Assembly: GCA_951799425.1 (NCBI GenBank)
Contig: OX637397.1
Location: 16,452,064 to 16,516,063 of the forward strand
DNA: 64,000 bases
Direction: 5' to 3'
Origin: Ilex aquifolium
Taxonomy: Eukaryota; Streptophyta; Magnoliopsida; Aquifoliales; Aquifoliaceae
Position numbers and translations under genes: made by a program. The notes under the pieces are model-generated. The model was not told the DNA's origin. It made no database searches and was given only the letters and a program-made list of their open reading frames with translations. This document shows positions 22,920-34,670 of this stretch, in pieces (position 1 is the first letter of the stretch; every line of letters starts with the position of its first letter).

Positions 22920-24277
22920 GGTGATGACGCACAAAATGACAATTGATCTCGGTGTGTTTTGTGCGCTTATAAAGACATCATTGTAAGCAATCTAAATAGC
23001 ACTGCGATTGTCACAATAAAGAGAAGTACTAGACTAGTGAGAAACACCCATATCCTGTAGAAGCTAACGAAGCCAAATGAGCTTAGAAGTAGTATCAGCA
23101 AGTGCTCGATACTTAGCCTTAGTACTAGAGTATGCAACAATTGTCTGCTTCTTACTCCGCCAAGATATTAGAGAGTCACCCAAAAGAAAAAGAAAGTTAG
23201 TGGTAGACCGTTGGTTAGTAGGATCACCTGCACAATTAGCATCAGAGTAATCAGGTAACGTTAAGGATGAGTGAGAGGAAAAGAGAAACCCATGGAATAA
23301 GGCGCCCTTCACATAGCGTAAGATGCAAAGAATAGCTGCATAGTGAATAGAACGGGGAGCAGTCATAAACTGGCTAATGAGATGCACAACATAGGTAATA
23401 TCCGGCCTAATAATAGTGAGATAAATTAGGCTTCCAACAAGCTGTTGGTAACAAGTAGCATTTGACAGAAGCTCTCCATCAGTAGGACGAAGTTTGATGT
23501 TGGTCTCTACGAGGCAATCAATTGTCTTACAATTAGTAAGACCTACACGAGCAAGAAAATAAGAAACATACTTGACTTGGGTCAATAGTAGCCATCAGGG
23601 GATTGGGACACTTCTAGTCCAACATGGTAACTAAGAGACCTAAGTCTTTCATCTCAAAGTGATGACTAAAAAATTGCTTAAATTCATGAATGCCAGAAGG
23701 ATCATCACTGGTAATGATCATATCATCAATATAAAGCAGTAGAATAGTAATATTATTATCAGTATGACAAGTAAAAAGAGAAAAATCATAGGGGTTAGAA
23801 GCGAACCCAAGTTGTGCAATAGTAGAGCTGAATTTGCTAAATCAGGCACGTGAAGTTTGCTTAAGCCCATATAATGTACGTCGAAGGTGACACACCTTGC
23901 CAGGAAGATGAGGACACCCCTGGAGAGGCTGTATATAGACCTTCTCATCCAAGTCACCATGTAAGAAGACATTCTTCACATCCATCTGAAATAGAGGCCA
24001 TCGGCATGCAGAGGCTATAACCAAAAGAGAGAACGAACAGAGGTAATGCGAGCAGCAGGAGCAAATGTCTCCCCATAGTTAATGTCATACTCCTGTGTAA
24101 AGCCCTTGGCTACTAGACGAGCTTTATATCGCATCTCAGAACCATTAGAATTGATTTTCTTGTTATATAGCCATTTGTTCCCAACTATAGTCTTTCCAGG
24201 AGGCAAATCAACCAAATTCCAAGTATAAGTTTTGTGAAGGGCATCAAATTCTTCATAATAGCTCGTTGCCAAAGAGG
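22920..24277 (-). pseudogene. Copia RT and RNase H, frameshifted
   Basis: RT begins at about 24272 with [17 protein letters not shown] and [20 protein letters not shown]. It continues in other frames with FQMDVKNVFLHGDLDEKVY and LLYIDDMIITSDD near 23710-23755, where the catalytic YIDD is still readable. RNase H follows at 23585-23064, with CAGDPTNQRST and YSSTKAKYRALA, and a short tail (HTEINCHFVRHHLQEGTL) runs into the truncated LTR. Several frameshifts make it non-functional. Its upstream half continues beyond the nested LTR at 27211. Confidence 0.87.
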
Positions 24278-24282
24278 GTCAG

Positions 24283-27205
24283 TGTGACACCCCAAAATCC
24301 GGGGGTCCGTTGATTACCCATCAACCCGCGGAATACCTGTAGATACCTAGTATCTCGATATCACACTGTTATGCCCCATTTATCGGGGTCCATAACTTAA
24401 CGAAATTTGGGCAGAGTCTCCTTTGTATGGGGAGCTCTACCCAATACCCAACCTGTGCAATACACAATTACCAGATCCATCCGAGGTCAAATATAAAGCA
24501 AAGGCCGCATCGGGTCCATGTATAAGTAAACATTGGCCACACTGGGTCCAATTAACCATACTTAAATCAAAACATGAAAGGCTAATCTAACAATAGTCTT
24601 TATAAGTTCTATTACAATTATTTTACGCATTACATGCCCCAAAATATAGTTTCTAACATGTAATTACACAAAACATTAAGTAAAGCCACATGCGGCTTTC
24701 TTCAAGCATGAGGGTCCAAAATGGAGCCATCCGCCGGTGTATCTCTCCCACCTGAAATGTGTTCCCGTATAGGGTGAGCCAACGCCCAGTAGAGTATTTC
24801 CTACAGAGGCTACTCCTCAACCTATATGCATATGAAATGTTCACATGCAACATCAATAAATCCGTAACCATTCCATCAAATAATATACAATTAAATGATG
24901 TAATGCTATAATGTCATGCCATGAATGAGGTGAGACTCACCCATGTGCACTCAACCCGAGTCCACTCTGACTCCCTTTATATGTCAATGCCATGTATGTT
25001 AAACCGGGCTACCTAAGCCCCATGAAATGAGATGAGACTCATGTACTCAACCCGAGCCCTTCCCGGCTCCTTTCCCCCATGCAATGTCATGAGTATAAAA
25101 ACCGGACTTCTCAAGCCCCCGCCATTGGTATTACTCACCCAATAACTAATTTAAGAAAATCTCCGGGTCTTTCTTTGGGGTGGGCGTTTATGGACTTCCA
25201 CCAACGGAACCCAACCGACACGGGATTTATGGACTCTTTCCACCAACGGTGCCGCGTACACCAACACACTTTATGGGCTCTTATACCAACGGAAGTGCGT
25301 ATCCGAAACACCGGGCCTTGCACCCGAGAGGTCGTCTTGCCCCTTCTTGCTAACCCCGACCCAATCTTTTTCTTCTTTTTCATGCAACCATGCGACTCAG
25401 TTGAATAATCAATCCAACTTTCCCGAGCCCATCCACCAACCACCAAGCATGATGATTGATATATGCAACTACCCCCCCACACTCATGCAAGTTTCCCATG
25501 AATGTGACATCACCTTATGCCCAATATGTCATGAATGCCAATGAGCAATTTATCTCCATATTAGACTCCCATAATACCACATAGCTTGTGGTACAAACAC
25601 CCATGCACAACATCATTATGACACAATGTCCATGTATGTGATGTTCCCGTACATATGCAATGTAATGACCCATTGCTTCTCTCATGCAAGGTTCATATGT
25701 AATGAATGCCATATGAACTGTCTCTACCACATTCCAACATATGGTATTAACAACAACCATGCACACACACACACCACTCATGATGTGAATTCCCCGTGCA
25801 TATGCAATGCGATGTATCATTGCAATAAAATTATGTCACATATGTAATGCATGCCATATGGACTAAATTAACATAATCAATTCCATTCCATGGCAATTTA
25901 CATTATAAACGTGTAAATTCCATGCTTCATCACAACAATTGATATATCAAAATATATATCTGACATTCACAATTTCAACATAAATCATATCGTACACATA
26001 TGATTTTCATTTACCACATAAGACATAACATGTTATTTATCATATAACAATTTCAGTCCATTTAGGTATTTTGTCAAACACCTTCAAGGCAAACAACATG
26101 GTAACACATATCATGCCCAATTTCCACATAATTCAAGAAATTCCAATAAGCAATTTCTACATACCAATTTAGGATAAAATTATTTTACCTAAATTCCACC
26201 AATAGGCAAGTGTAATTTTCTAACAACCTACCCACCATCTTCATTATTCCATAACCATATACATATAAATATATGTATACATAGGTCAATATATATATAT
26301 ATATATATATATATCCAGCCCATTTATCATAGGCATTTCTAGGTAAGAAATCAACCCAAGTAGGAGAACCCCTACCTCTTGTAGCGTGAGAATCCCGTAG
26401 GAAGCTCCCAAGACCCGAAAATCCAACTCGAAGCTTGATTTTTCCAAATCCCGATTTTTCACCTTCGGTGAAAATCTTCATTTTTGGTACCCACGCGTAG
26501 CCCTAGTCGACGTGATCACTTCTCCCTTCTAGCTCGACGGAATCCGAGTAAAGAAATACAACTCGAATCTTGTTTTTCGTACACCCCCACCCGTTCACCT
26601 TCGGTGAAACTTGTTGTTTTTGGTACTCACGCGTAGCCCTCGTCGCGTAGATGAACTTTGCCTTTTGAATCGACGAATTCCGACGGACGGAACTCCCGGA
26701 ATCGGATCGGGAAGGTTGAAGAATTTTTTTCTTTTCTCTTTGGTCTTGGCCGGCTGGTTTCAGTCAAGAAGGAGATATTTCTTTCCTCAAAAAGCTGATT
26801 TAAGAGGGTATATATAGGCAAAAATGTGCGGTCCACATCGCACCACATATTTTCGACTTCCGGGTCCGTTTTTCGTCCCGAAACGATTCATTATACTTCG
26901 GATTAAGTTCAAATTAATTTTATTTGAACTTTAACTTAATTTGAAGGAAATTTTATAAAATACATTATTGGGGACCTTTAAAATGTCATTCGCCACGCAG
27001 TCGCCTCGAACGACGTGCAAAAATTCGACTATCTCGGAATTCGACGAAATTTCTAGTGATTACTAGATTTCGCGTTGCGAATCCAATGGCGCACTCCGTT
27101 TCCTCATCCGAGGTCTAGAACATGATTATTTCAAATACGCATAAGGGTGGAGAATTACCATTTTGCCCTTTTTCAGAAAAAGTTCAAATTTTCCCGGGTT
27201 TTACA
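24283..27205 (-). mobile_element. Gypsy (Tekay/Del-type) solo LTR nested in the Copia element
   Basis: The 2923-bp insert starts TGTGACACCCC, ends GGGTTTTACA and is flanked by the perfect 5-bp duplication GTCAG (24278-24282 and 27206-27210). Both ends and many internal blocks match the LTRs of the chromovirus at 34362-46626, in the same orientation, and the partial LTR at 60103-61533. With no internal region it is a solo LTR, the usual product of recombination between two LTRs. It is longer than the 2289-bp LTR of the complete element, so it belongs to a related subfamily. It contains a (TA)n run at about 26290-26315. Confidence 0.85.
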
Positions 27206-27210
27206 GTCAG

Positions 27211-29469
27211 AACAAGCCTCAGAATAATTACGAGGTTCATGAAGTGTAGAAAGAGTGGAAAAACAATGATAATTACTAAGATGAACAGGAGGATCCCTTA
27301 CCCTATTAGAACGGCAAACATCCAAAGCAGAGGAGGACTCGGGTGGATCGGCTGAGATTACAGGATCAACAGATGGTCTAGATTCATGAGGAGTAGTCAT
27401 TGAGTTATACTCAGATGGATCAGATGTGATGATAGGATCAACAGGTGGTCAGAGCCGTGAGAAACAGTCGTTGAGTTATTACCTAATGAGCTTACATTAC
27501 CTGTATCAGAAAAATCAGGAAAAAGATCTACAGATGGGTTAGGGAAAACAAGAAAAAATGAGAAAGTATCGAATGAGAATTTTAAAACACTAGTGAAGAC
27601 CTTGTGTTCCCAGAACTGAACATGGTGGGAGACTTGAATATGCTTGGTTATAGGGTCATAACACCGATTATCCTTATGTTCAATGCCATTACCAAGAAAG
27701 CAACAGAAACGACAACAGGTTCACGTTTTGTACGCTCATGAGGTGGAAGTAAGACAAAACAAACACAGCCAAAAATTTTTAAAAGAGAATAATCAGGTAC
27801 CTTTCCATAGAGAAGTTCATATGGAGATCGATTAGAGATAGTATGAGATGAAACCCAATTGATAGTGTGAGTAAAAGATTCTAGGAGAGAAGTGGAGAGA
27901 AGGAAAGAACGAACAATGTCAAGAATATGATGATGCTTACTTTTTGCATGACCATTCTATTGGGAGGTGTAAGGACACGATCGACGAGACAATGTGCCTG
28001 CTTGTTTAAGTTCTTCAATGAATGGGGCATCTTTATATTCCATGTCATTATTGGAATGAAAGATTTTAATAGTGCGATCAAAATGAGTTTTTATCATCAG
28101 CTTAAAATCACGAAAGATATTAAGTAACTCAGAGCGATCATGTAAAAGTTAAATCCATGTTTATTTTGAATAATCATCAATAAAAATTACAAAATAACGA
28201 GACCCACCCTTAGTAGAGATAGGAGCATATACCCAGATATCAAAATGAATCAAATAAAAAGGTGCGGAAGACAAAGAATAACTTCTACTAAAAGGTAAAG
28301 TTTTCTGTTTGCCTAATTGACTAGACATATAATTAAACGATTCAAATTTAATATCTCCTAAAGAACCACTAAAAGTTAAAGACTGGACTGGACACGAGGT
28401 AAAGATGTATGACCGAGATGAGAGTGTCAAATACTAGAAGACACAACAACAGCAAGAGGTTGAACTGAACAAAACTTAGGCATATGCAAATATGTAAGCT
28501 CAAAAAGTCGACCAACTTTATGCCTGGTCCCAATGAGTTAACCCATCTTCTGATCCTGCACACCACATCCTTTCTGAGAAAATATTAAGATAAAACCAAA
28601 TTCAACAAGTTGACAACATTAAGAATATTTAGAGATAAGTTAGGAACAACATATGTGTCAGGTACAGAAAGAGTAAGGATAGAAATAAGACCAACATGAG
28701 TAATAGACATGTGTGAACCATCAACAGTATATATATGAGGCATAGAGCTTAAAGACTTATTATGAGGCACCAGGGAAGGATCATATGTCATATGCTTGCA
28801 ACAGGCTGAGTCGATAAACAAGGGAGAAGATTTACCTAAGTAGACTGATAAAGTAGGGGAAGAACTAGATAAGAACCTTGGTCACAATTGCCTCAAAGTC
28901 AGCTACAGTAAGAGAAGACTTACATGAGGAGACTAATAAGGCAAGAGAAGAGCGAGATAGAACCTTAGTCACAATTGCCTCAAGATCAGCTACAATAAGA
29001 GAACACACAGAAGTTGCCACAACGGGAGTGGCTAGAGTAGAGGAGCTAAACAGTGTAGTGGCTATGACTAGATTAGTGATCCGGGCAAGTCGGAACGTCA
29101 CCGAATAGTGACCGAAATGTTGCTAGAGGATAGTCAGAGGTTGCTGAAGGAAGGCCGGAAAGCGATCAGAAAGTCTTCCGAAGACGACCAGAAAGTCGTT
29201 GGAGGGTGGCTGGAGCATATCGGAAGTTCATCGGAGAATGAACGGAGTAGATTGGAAGTTCGCCGGAGGATGGCCAGAGCAGATCAGAACTCCGCTGGAG
29301 GATGGTCAAAAGTTTGCTGGAGGATGGACGGGAGTAGATTGGAACTCTGTCGGAGGATGGCCGGAAGTTGCTGGAAGAGGAAGAGCCTCAAGAGTTCTGA
29401 TCTGGAGGATCCCTCGTAGGGCAACCACATAGCATACTATCATTGGTTAGAAGGATTCATGAGCTTAAT
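27211..29469 (-). pseudogene. Copia gag, protease and integrase remnants
   Basis: Read on the minus strand, this is the upstream half of the Copia coding region. At 28821-28585 is the protease start, with FIDSACCKHMTYDPSLV, the DSG-type active site reading DSA. At 28430-28161 are pre-integrase and integrase pieces ending FDIWVYAPISTKGG and FVIFIDDYSK. Integrase continues in broken frames to about 27500. From 28860 to 29440 is a poorly conserved gag end with two internal repeats: a roughly 100-base unit around GTCACAATTGCCTCAA, and GGAGGATGG-containing units at 29190-29390. There is no intact frame. Confidence 0.78.
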
Positions 29470-29640
29470 CTCTGATACCATGTGAAAAAAGAGAATAAAA
29501 AGCGAATATCAATCATATATTGTTTTGTTGTATTTTTTATAAATATAAAGAGGTGTATTTATACTACAAGAGAATAGTAAAGTATCCCAATCTAACCGAT
29601 GTGGAACAAAGATAAACATATAAACATATGTACATTAACA
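29470..29640 (-). repeat. 5' LTR and primer binding site of the Copia element
   Basis: CTCTGATACCA at 29470-29480 is the reverse complement of the Met-tRNA primer binding site. The LTR occupies 29481-29640, 160 bases, short for Copia, and ends in TTAACA on the plus strand (TGTTAA on the coding strand). Confidence 0.75.
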
Positions 29641-29645
29641 GTTAA

Positions 29646-29956
29646 ATTGTAGAAGCCTACAATGCTGCACTCTCCTCCTACAGTTAATTTGCAAAAGTTA
29701 AGTAATCCCCTAAGTGCGATGGAATGGGAACATCGAGCCATTCCACCTTTGAGAGAATGTTCATGAAAATTCAGTGTTAAACATGTACATCATATGATAC
29801 CAGAACCTGAAAACTATAATGCAATGGTTACAAAAACCCTACAAAGAACATAAGATTAAAGCAATAAGTAGTGGACTTGTTTAAGCATTTGCTTTTATTG
29901 TTATGATACTGTAAGATAACAGATAAGGACTAGCTCAGTATAATGGATACTATTTA
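29646..29956. other. Short spacer
   Basis: AT-rich spacer between the Copia element and the CACTA-like element; nothing recognised. Confidence 0.4.
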
Positions 29957-32751
29957 CACTGCAACAAAAATCGTTTTTTGCGACAATTTTTTTCGTCGCT
30001 AAATTAAAAAAATCGTTACCAATTATTTTTTGCGACGTTTTTTTTCATCCCGTGTTCGTTGCAATAGCCTTGTCGCATAAAGTTTTTTGCGACGCAATTT
30101 TATTTTCATCATAAAAAAAATTTTGCGGCGAAAAAAAAACGTCGCTAAAAGTTTAAAAAACGTAGCTAAAATCTATTCCACCAGTGTAAAAATAATAATT
30201 TAATTAATTTTTCACAACGTAAAAAAATCGTTGCAAATAACTTTTTACGTGAATAAAAAATGTAAAAAATAATAATTCAATTAATTTTTCGCGACGCAGA
30301 CAAATCGTCGCAAATAAATTTTTCAAAAATAAAAAATGTAAAAAAATAATAATTTAATTATTTTTTCGTGATGTAAAAAAATCGTCGCAAATAAATTTTT
30401 ACATAAATAATATCTGAATCCCCAATTTCTCAAACTGCCTCGACAAAACCTTAATCTCCGTAAATTCTCATCCAATTTCTCACTCCTCTCCACTAGATTA
30501 GCTAGCCCTAGAACCACTCGGCCTCGAAAAATCCAAAGAAATTCTCCTCCACTACCTTCTCCTAATCACAGCCCCAATCAAAACGATCTGGTTCGAGATG
30601 GAGGGCAGGAAACACTCTGGTTCGCAGGGGGAGGGGAACAGAGAAAATAGCAAGGAAGAGAGAGAGAAAGGGAGAGAGAGAGAGAGTATTGTGTGTGTTG
30701 ACTGAAATAAACAAAGAGGGAGAGATGGGGAAAGTGAGAATGAGGGAAAAAAGGATGGGCAATGGATCTCGATTTAGTTAGGTAGGTTTTTTTTTTTTTT
30801 TTTTAAATGTCCAAAACGACGTCGTTTTGAATTTTTTAAAAATTATATTCTGCGACAAACACAAAACGTCGCAATTTAATATTTTTATTTTATTTTAACT
30901 TTAAATGTGGTTGTAATTTATATTTTGCGACGAAAATAAAAATGTCACTAATTAATTTTTTCTTTTATTTTATTTTAATTTTTATTATTTATTTTTGAGA
31001 CTAAAAAATTTTGTCGTAAAAAATATTTTCAATTCCCGCTATCGCTCGCGCCAAATCATAGGGAGGGAATCATAATTTTTTACGACGTAATTAAAAAATG
31101 CCCCGAAAAATTACTATAATATTTATTTGTCACAAAATTATAAAATCCTCGCAGATAGTATTATTTTGCGACGTTTTCACATTCATCGCAAAAAATGATT
31201 TTCTGCGACGAACTTATAAAAAAGTCGCGAATTAATATTTTATTTTATTTTACACTAATAACTAAAATTTATATTCTGCGACAAAAAACATAAAACGTCG
31301 TGAATTAAATATTTTGACTTTATTTTAATTTTAATTTTAGATTATTTATTTTTGCGACGAATTAAAAATATCTGCGACGACAAATTTTTGTCCTGAAAAA
31401 TTATCAATTCCCGCCATTTCTCGCGCCAAAAAAAATTAGGAGGGAATCACCTTTTCGCGACGTATTTAAAAAAAGTCGCAAAACAATTGCCAAAATAGAA
31501 ATTTGCGACAAAATTATAAAATCATCGCGAATAGTACATTTTTTGTGACGACAATAAAAACGTCGCTAATTAAAATTTATTTTATTTTATTATATTTTTT
31601 TATTATTTAATTTGCGACAAAAAAATTTTGTCGTAAAATTTTTTTTCATTTGGAAGGAATCACATTATTTGAGGCGGAAATAAAAAACGTTGCGAAAAAA
31701 ATTACCATAATAATTATTTGCGACAACATTATCAAATCCTTGCAGATATTATATTTTTGGCGACGAAAATAATAACGTCGCAAAAAATTATTTTTGTAAA
31801 TTAATATTTTTATTTTATTTTTACTTTGACTCTTACTGAAAACTAAATTTTTATTATGCGACGAAAAATTAAACGTCGCGAATTAAATATTTAGAATTTA
31901 TTTTACTTTAAATTTTAGATTATTTATTTTTGCGACGAAAATAAAAACGTCACGAATTAAATTTTTATTTTATTTTATTTTATTTTAATTTTTGATTATT
32001 TAATTTGTGACAAAAAAATTTTTTCATAAAAAAAAATTTCATTTGGAGGGAATCACATTATTTGCGACGGAAATAAAAACCGTCGCGAAAAAAATTAACA
32101 TAATAATTATTTGCGACAAAATTATCAAATGCTCGCAAATATTATATTTTTGGCAACGAAAATAATAACGTCGCAAAAAATGATTTTTGTAAATTAATAT
32201 TTTTATTTTATTTTTACTTTAACTGTTGCTGAAAACTAAATTTTTATTCTGCAACGAAAAATTAAACGTCGCGAATTTAATATTTAGAATTTATTTTACT
32301 TTAAATTTTAGATTATTTATTTTTGCGACGAGATAAAACTATTTGCGACGAAACAGTTTTGTCGTAAAAAATGTCAATACCCACCATTTCTCTTGCCAAA
32401 AATAATTATGAGGGAATTTTCTTTTCGCGACGTATTTAAAAAAACGTCGCAAAAAAAGTGCTAAAATAGAAATTTAGACTTTATTTTACTTTAAATTTTA
32501 GATTATTTATTTTTGCGACGAGATAAAATTATTTGCGAGGAAAAAATTTTGTCCTAAAAAATTGCCCACTCCTGCCCTTTCTCCCGCAAAAAACAATTAG
32601 GAGGGAATCGCCTTTTCGCGATGTATTTAAAAAAACGTGGCAAAAAAATTGCCAAAATAGAAATTTGCGACAAAATTATAAAATCGTCGCGAATAGTAAA
32701 TTTTTTGCGACAAATTTAAAATCGTCGCAAAAAATACTTTTTGTTGTAGTA
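29957..32751. mobile_element. Non-autonomous CACTA-like element with dense GCGACG/CGTCGC repeats
   Basis: The left end reads CACTGCAACAAAAATCG and the reverse complement of the right end TACTACAACAAAAAGTA, matching the CACTACAA terminus of plant CACTA elements. Most of the 2.8 kb is made of GCGACG/CGTCGC motifs in both orientations in AT-rich sequence, as in CACTA subterminal regions, where transposase binds. Part is an approximate tandem duplication of about 380 bases (31663-32043 against 32044-32330). No transposase is present. At 30400-30780 an insert with normal base composition, including (GA)n, may be a captured fragment. The 3-bp target duplication is not clean (TTA against TAA), so the superfamily call is probable, not certain. 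Confidence 0.6.
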
Positions 32752-34356
32752 TAAGCCTGCCCAAAACCTTCTAGTTTGGCTCCAAACTATTTGAGATGAG
32801 CTGATGTTGGCTTTGGAATGTAATGAGCTCGACTATACTTTCTCTCAAGAAAAAAAATCATATAAATACTCGATGTTACAATGTACCATAGTGTTAGATT
32901 TCGAAAAAAAACTCCTCTCATTGGTTTATCTATAGCGCATTTCTACAAGCTAGCTATTATAAACATTATGAAATGAACCAAGATTTGAATGTCGATTGTC
33001 TCCTTTTAAATAGAGTCTTTTCTATGGATTTGACATCAAAGGGGACTCGAGATGGTTCAAATCCTCGAAAAAGGGTACCAATTAACTTGGGGCTTTGTGT
33101 ATAATTAGACCAAAAAATTCTTGGACATAATACCTAGTAAAATCTCAAAATGGAGTCATCAACTTCATTCCCTTTTCTTTTAAGGTTTCTGGTTTTTAAT
33201 TCTAGGCCAGAAAAGATTAGTTTAGAAAGAATTTCATATTTTCCCATTGTTAGAAGTAGATTATAATTACTTTTTGCCCACTCCACAAATGGTAGAATTT
33301 AAACCATAGTGTGCTCTTACGGTAGTTCCAACTTTACTTGGATGTTGCATTGCAAGGGGTGAGATATTTCCATTTGATTTTGACATTTCAAGTTGTCTTT
33401 TTTAAAAGACCACATATGAAATGAAATAAAACTGATGATGTTCTAAATATGATTAAGCAGTGATGAGAATGTAAAGTGCGCTGAACAGTTATGTTTAGTT
33501 CAGTCTGAGCTCCAAGGTTCTTAGTAATAGGATCTGGGGAAAGGGGTAATCACACAGAGTGTTTATAGTGGTTCACCAACTCGGGAGCTCGGCTAATCCA
33601 CTCTCAAGGGAGTCTCTTGCTCCTGGAGATATTGATAACAGGATAATTTACAGAAAGTATTTTAGTGAGGTTACAATTGCTTGTTGTTTATGTCGAGGCT
33701 TTGCCTCATATTTATAGTTATCCCTGGGTCTAGCTTGATCTGAGGCGAGATCCTTGCCCCTGCCTTGTAACGGTCGCCCTTATTGCGCAACGGCTGTGGA
33801 AGGTGTTGGGGCGGTTACGAGACTTGCGTCTGCTAAGTAACTGTTGCTACAAAGGGGGTACTTAGTGGAATCCAACTGTCCTCTGCACAGCCTTCCTTGA
33901 GATGCAGACACAAGGAGTTTGAGTCTGAAGTCGAGGTCTGCATATAACATAAATGAGCTGAGCTCCCGACCTAAGTGAGCATGACCTGCATTACCGAGCT
34001 CAACCTTGGGCATATTCGTTGTACAATCATTTTCCATTGAATATGTAACAAAATTGGGGCAATATGAAACTGATCACTTAGTTGAGAATAAGATATAAAA
34101 AATATGACAGTTGAGTGGGCAAAGTGAAAAAAAAGATGGTAGTTGAGAAGTCCAAGTGTAATTTGCCCTTTTTATGGAGAAATGTATATGAGATATGAAC
34201 CCATCCACAGATAAGTTTGATGCTGTTCATGTCAAAACTATGCTTCATGTCTGATATTGTCCTCTCAATTATCACAATTTTTCGAATTGTACAACCAACT
34301 ATGATTGTTGGATACAATTATTTATTACCTTTTTACGAAATGTTTCTCATGTTACA
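32752..34356. other. Spacer with an LTR-like block
   Basis: No gene is recognised. From about 33460 to 34040 the sequence has higher GC content and resembles a minus-strand LTR leader, with TATAAATATGAGGC on the minus strand near 33710 and a phrase like GTGGTTCACCAACTCGGG near 33570. The borders could not be fixed. Confidence 0.35.
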
Positions 34357-34670
34357 ATTATTGTGACGCCCCAATTTTCCGGGGGTCTTTTATTCACCGT
34401 TGATAAACCCATCAACCCGCGGAAATACCCGTGAATGTCACTTAACCCGACACCAAGTCACCACATTCCCTTTACCGGGACTTATAATTATATGTGAAAG
34501 AATCCCAAGTCTAACTTCTTTTGGTTGGTTGACCCATCCGAGGTCCAATATGCCACCATTGGTATCCTATTATTGTTCATTTATAACCTTTAAAGGAAGG
34601 AAACAATAGCCCAAGGGTTTGGCAAAAAAAGAAAAAAAAATTAAAATTTCAGAAAATTTTGGAGGGCGTA

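Larger units (their letters stand above)
22765..29640 (-). mobile_element. Degraded Copia retrotransposon with a nested Gypsy solo LTR
   Basis: The element runs on the minus strand from its 5' LTR (29481-29640) to a truncated 3' LTR (22765-22901). Flanks GTTAG (22760-22764) and GTTAA (29641-29645) look like a 5-bp target duplication with one change. The internal region holds gag, protease, integrase, RT and RNase H in broken frames and is interrupted by a solo LTR at 24283-27205. The two LTRs differ at many positions, so the insertion is old. Confidence 0.75.

Noticed and set aside
29108-29432. Plus-strand Trp/Gly-rich open frames
   Set aside because: They arise from a GGAGGATGG repeat within the minus-strand Copia gag end and match no protein family.
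30000-32750. CRISPR-like or satellite array
   Set aside because: Motifs are irregularly spaced and in both orientations, within CACTA-like ends. CRISPR does not occur in plant nuclear DNA.
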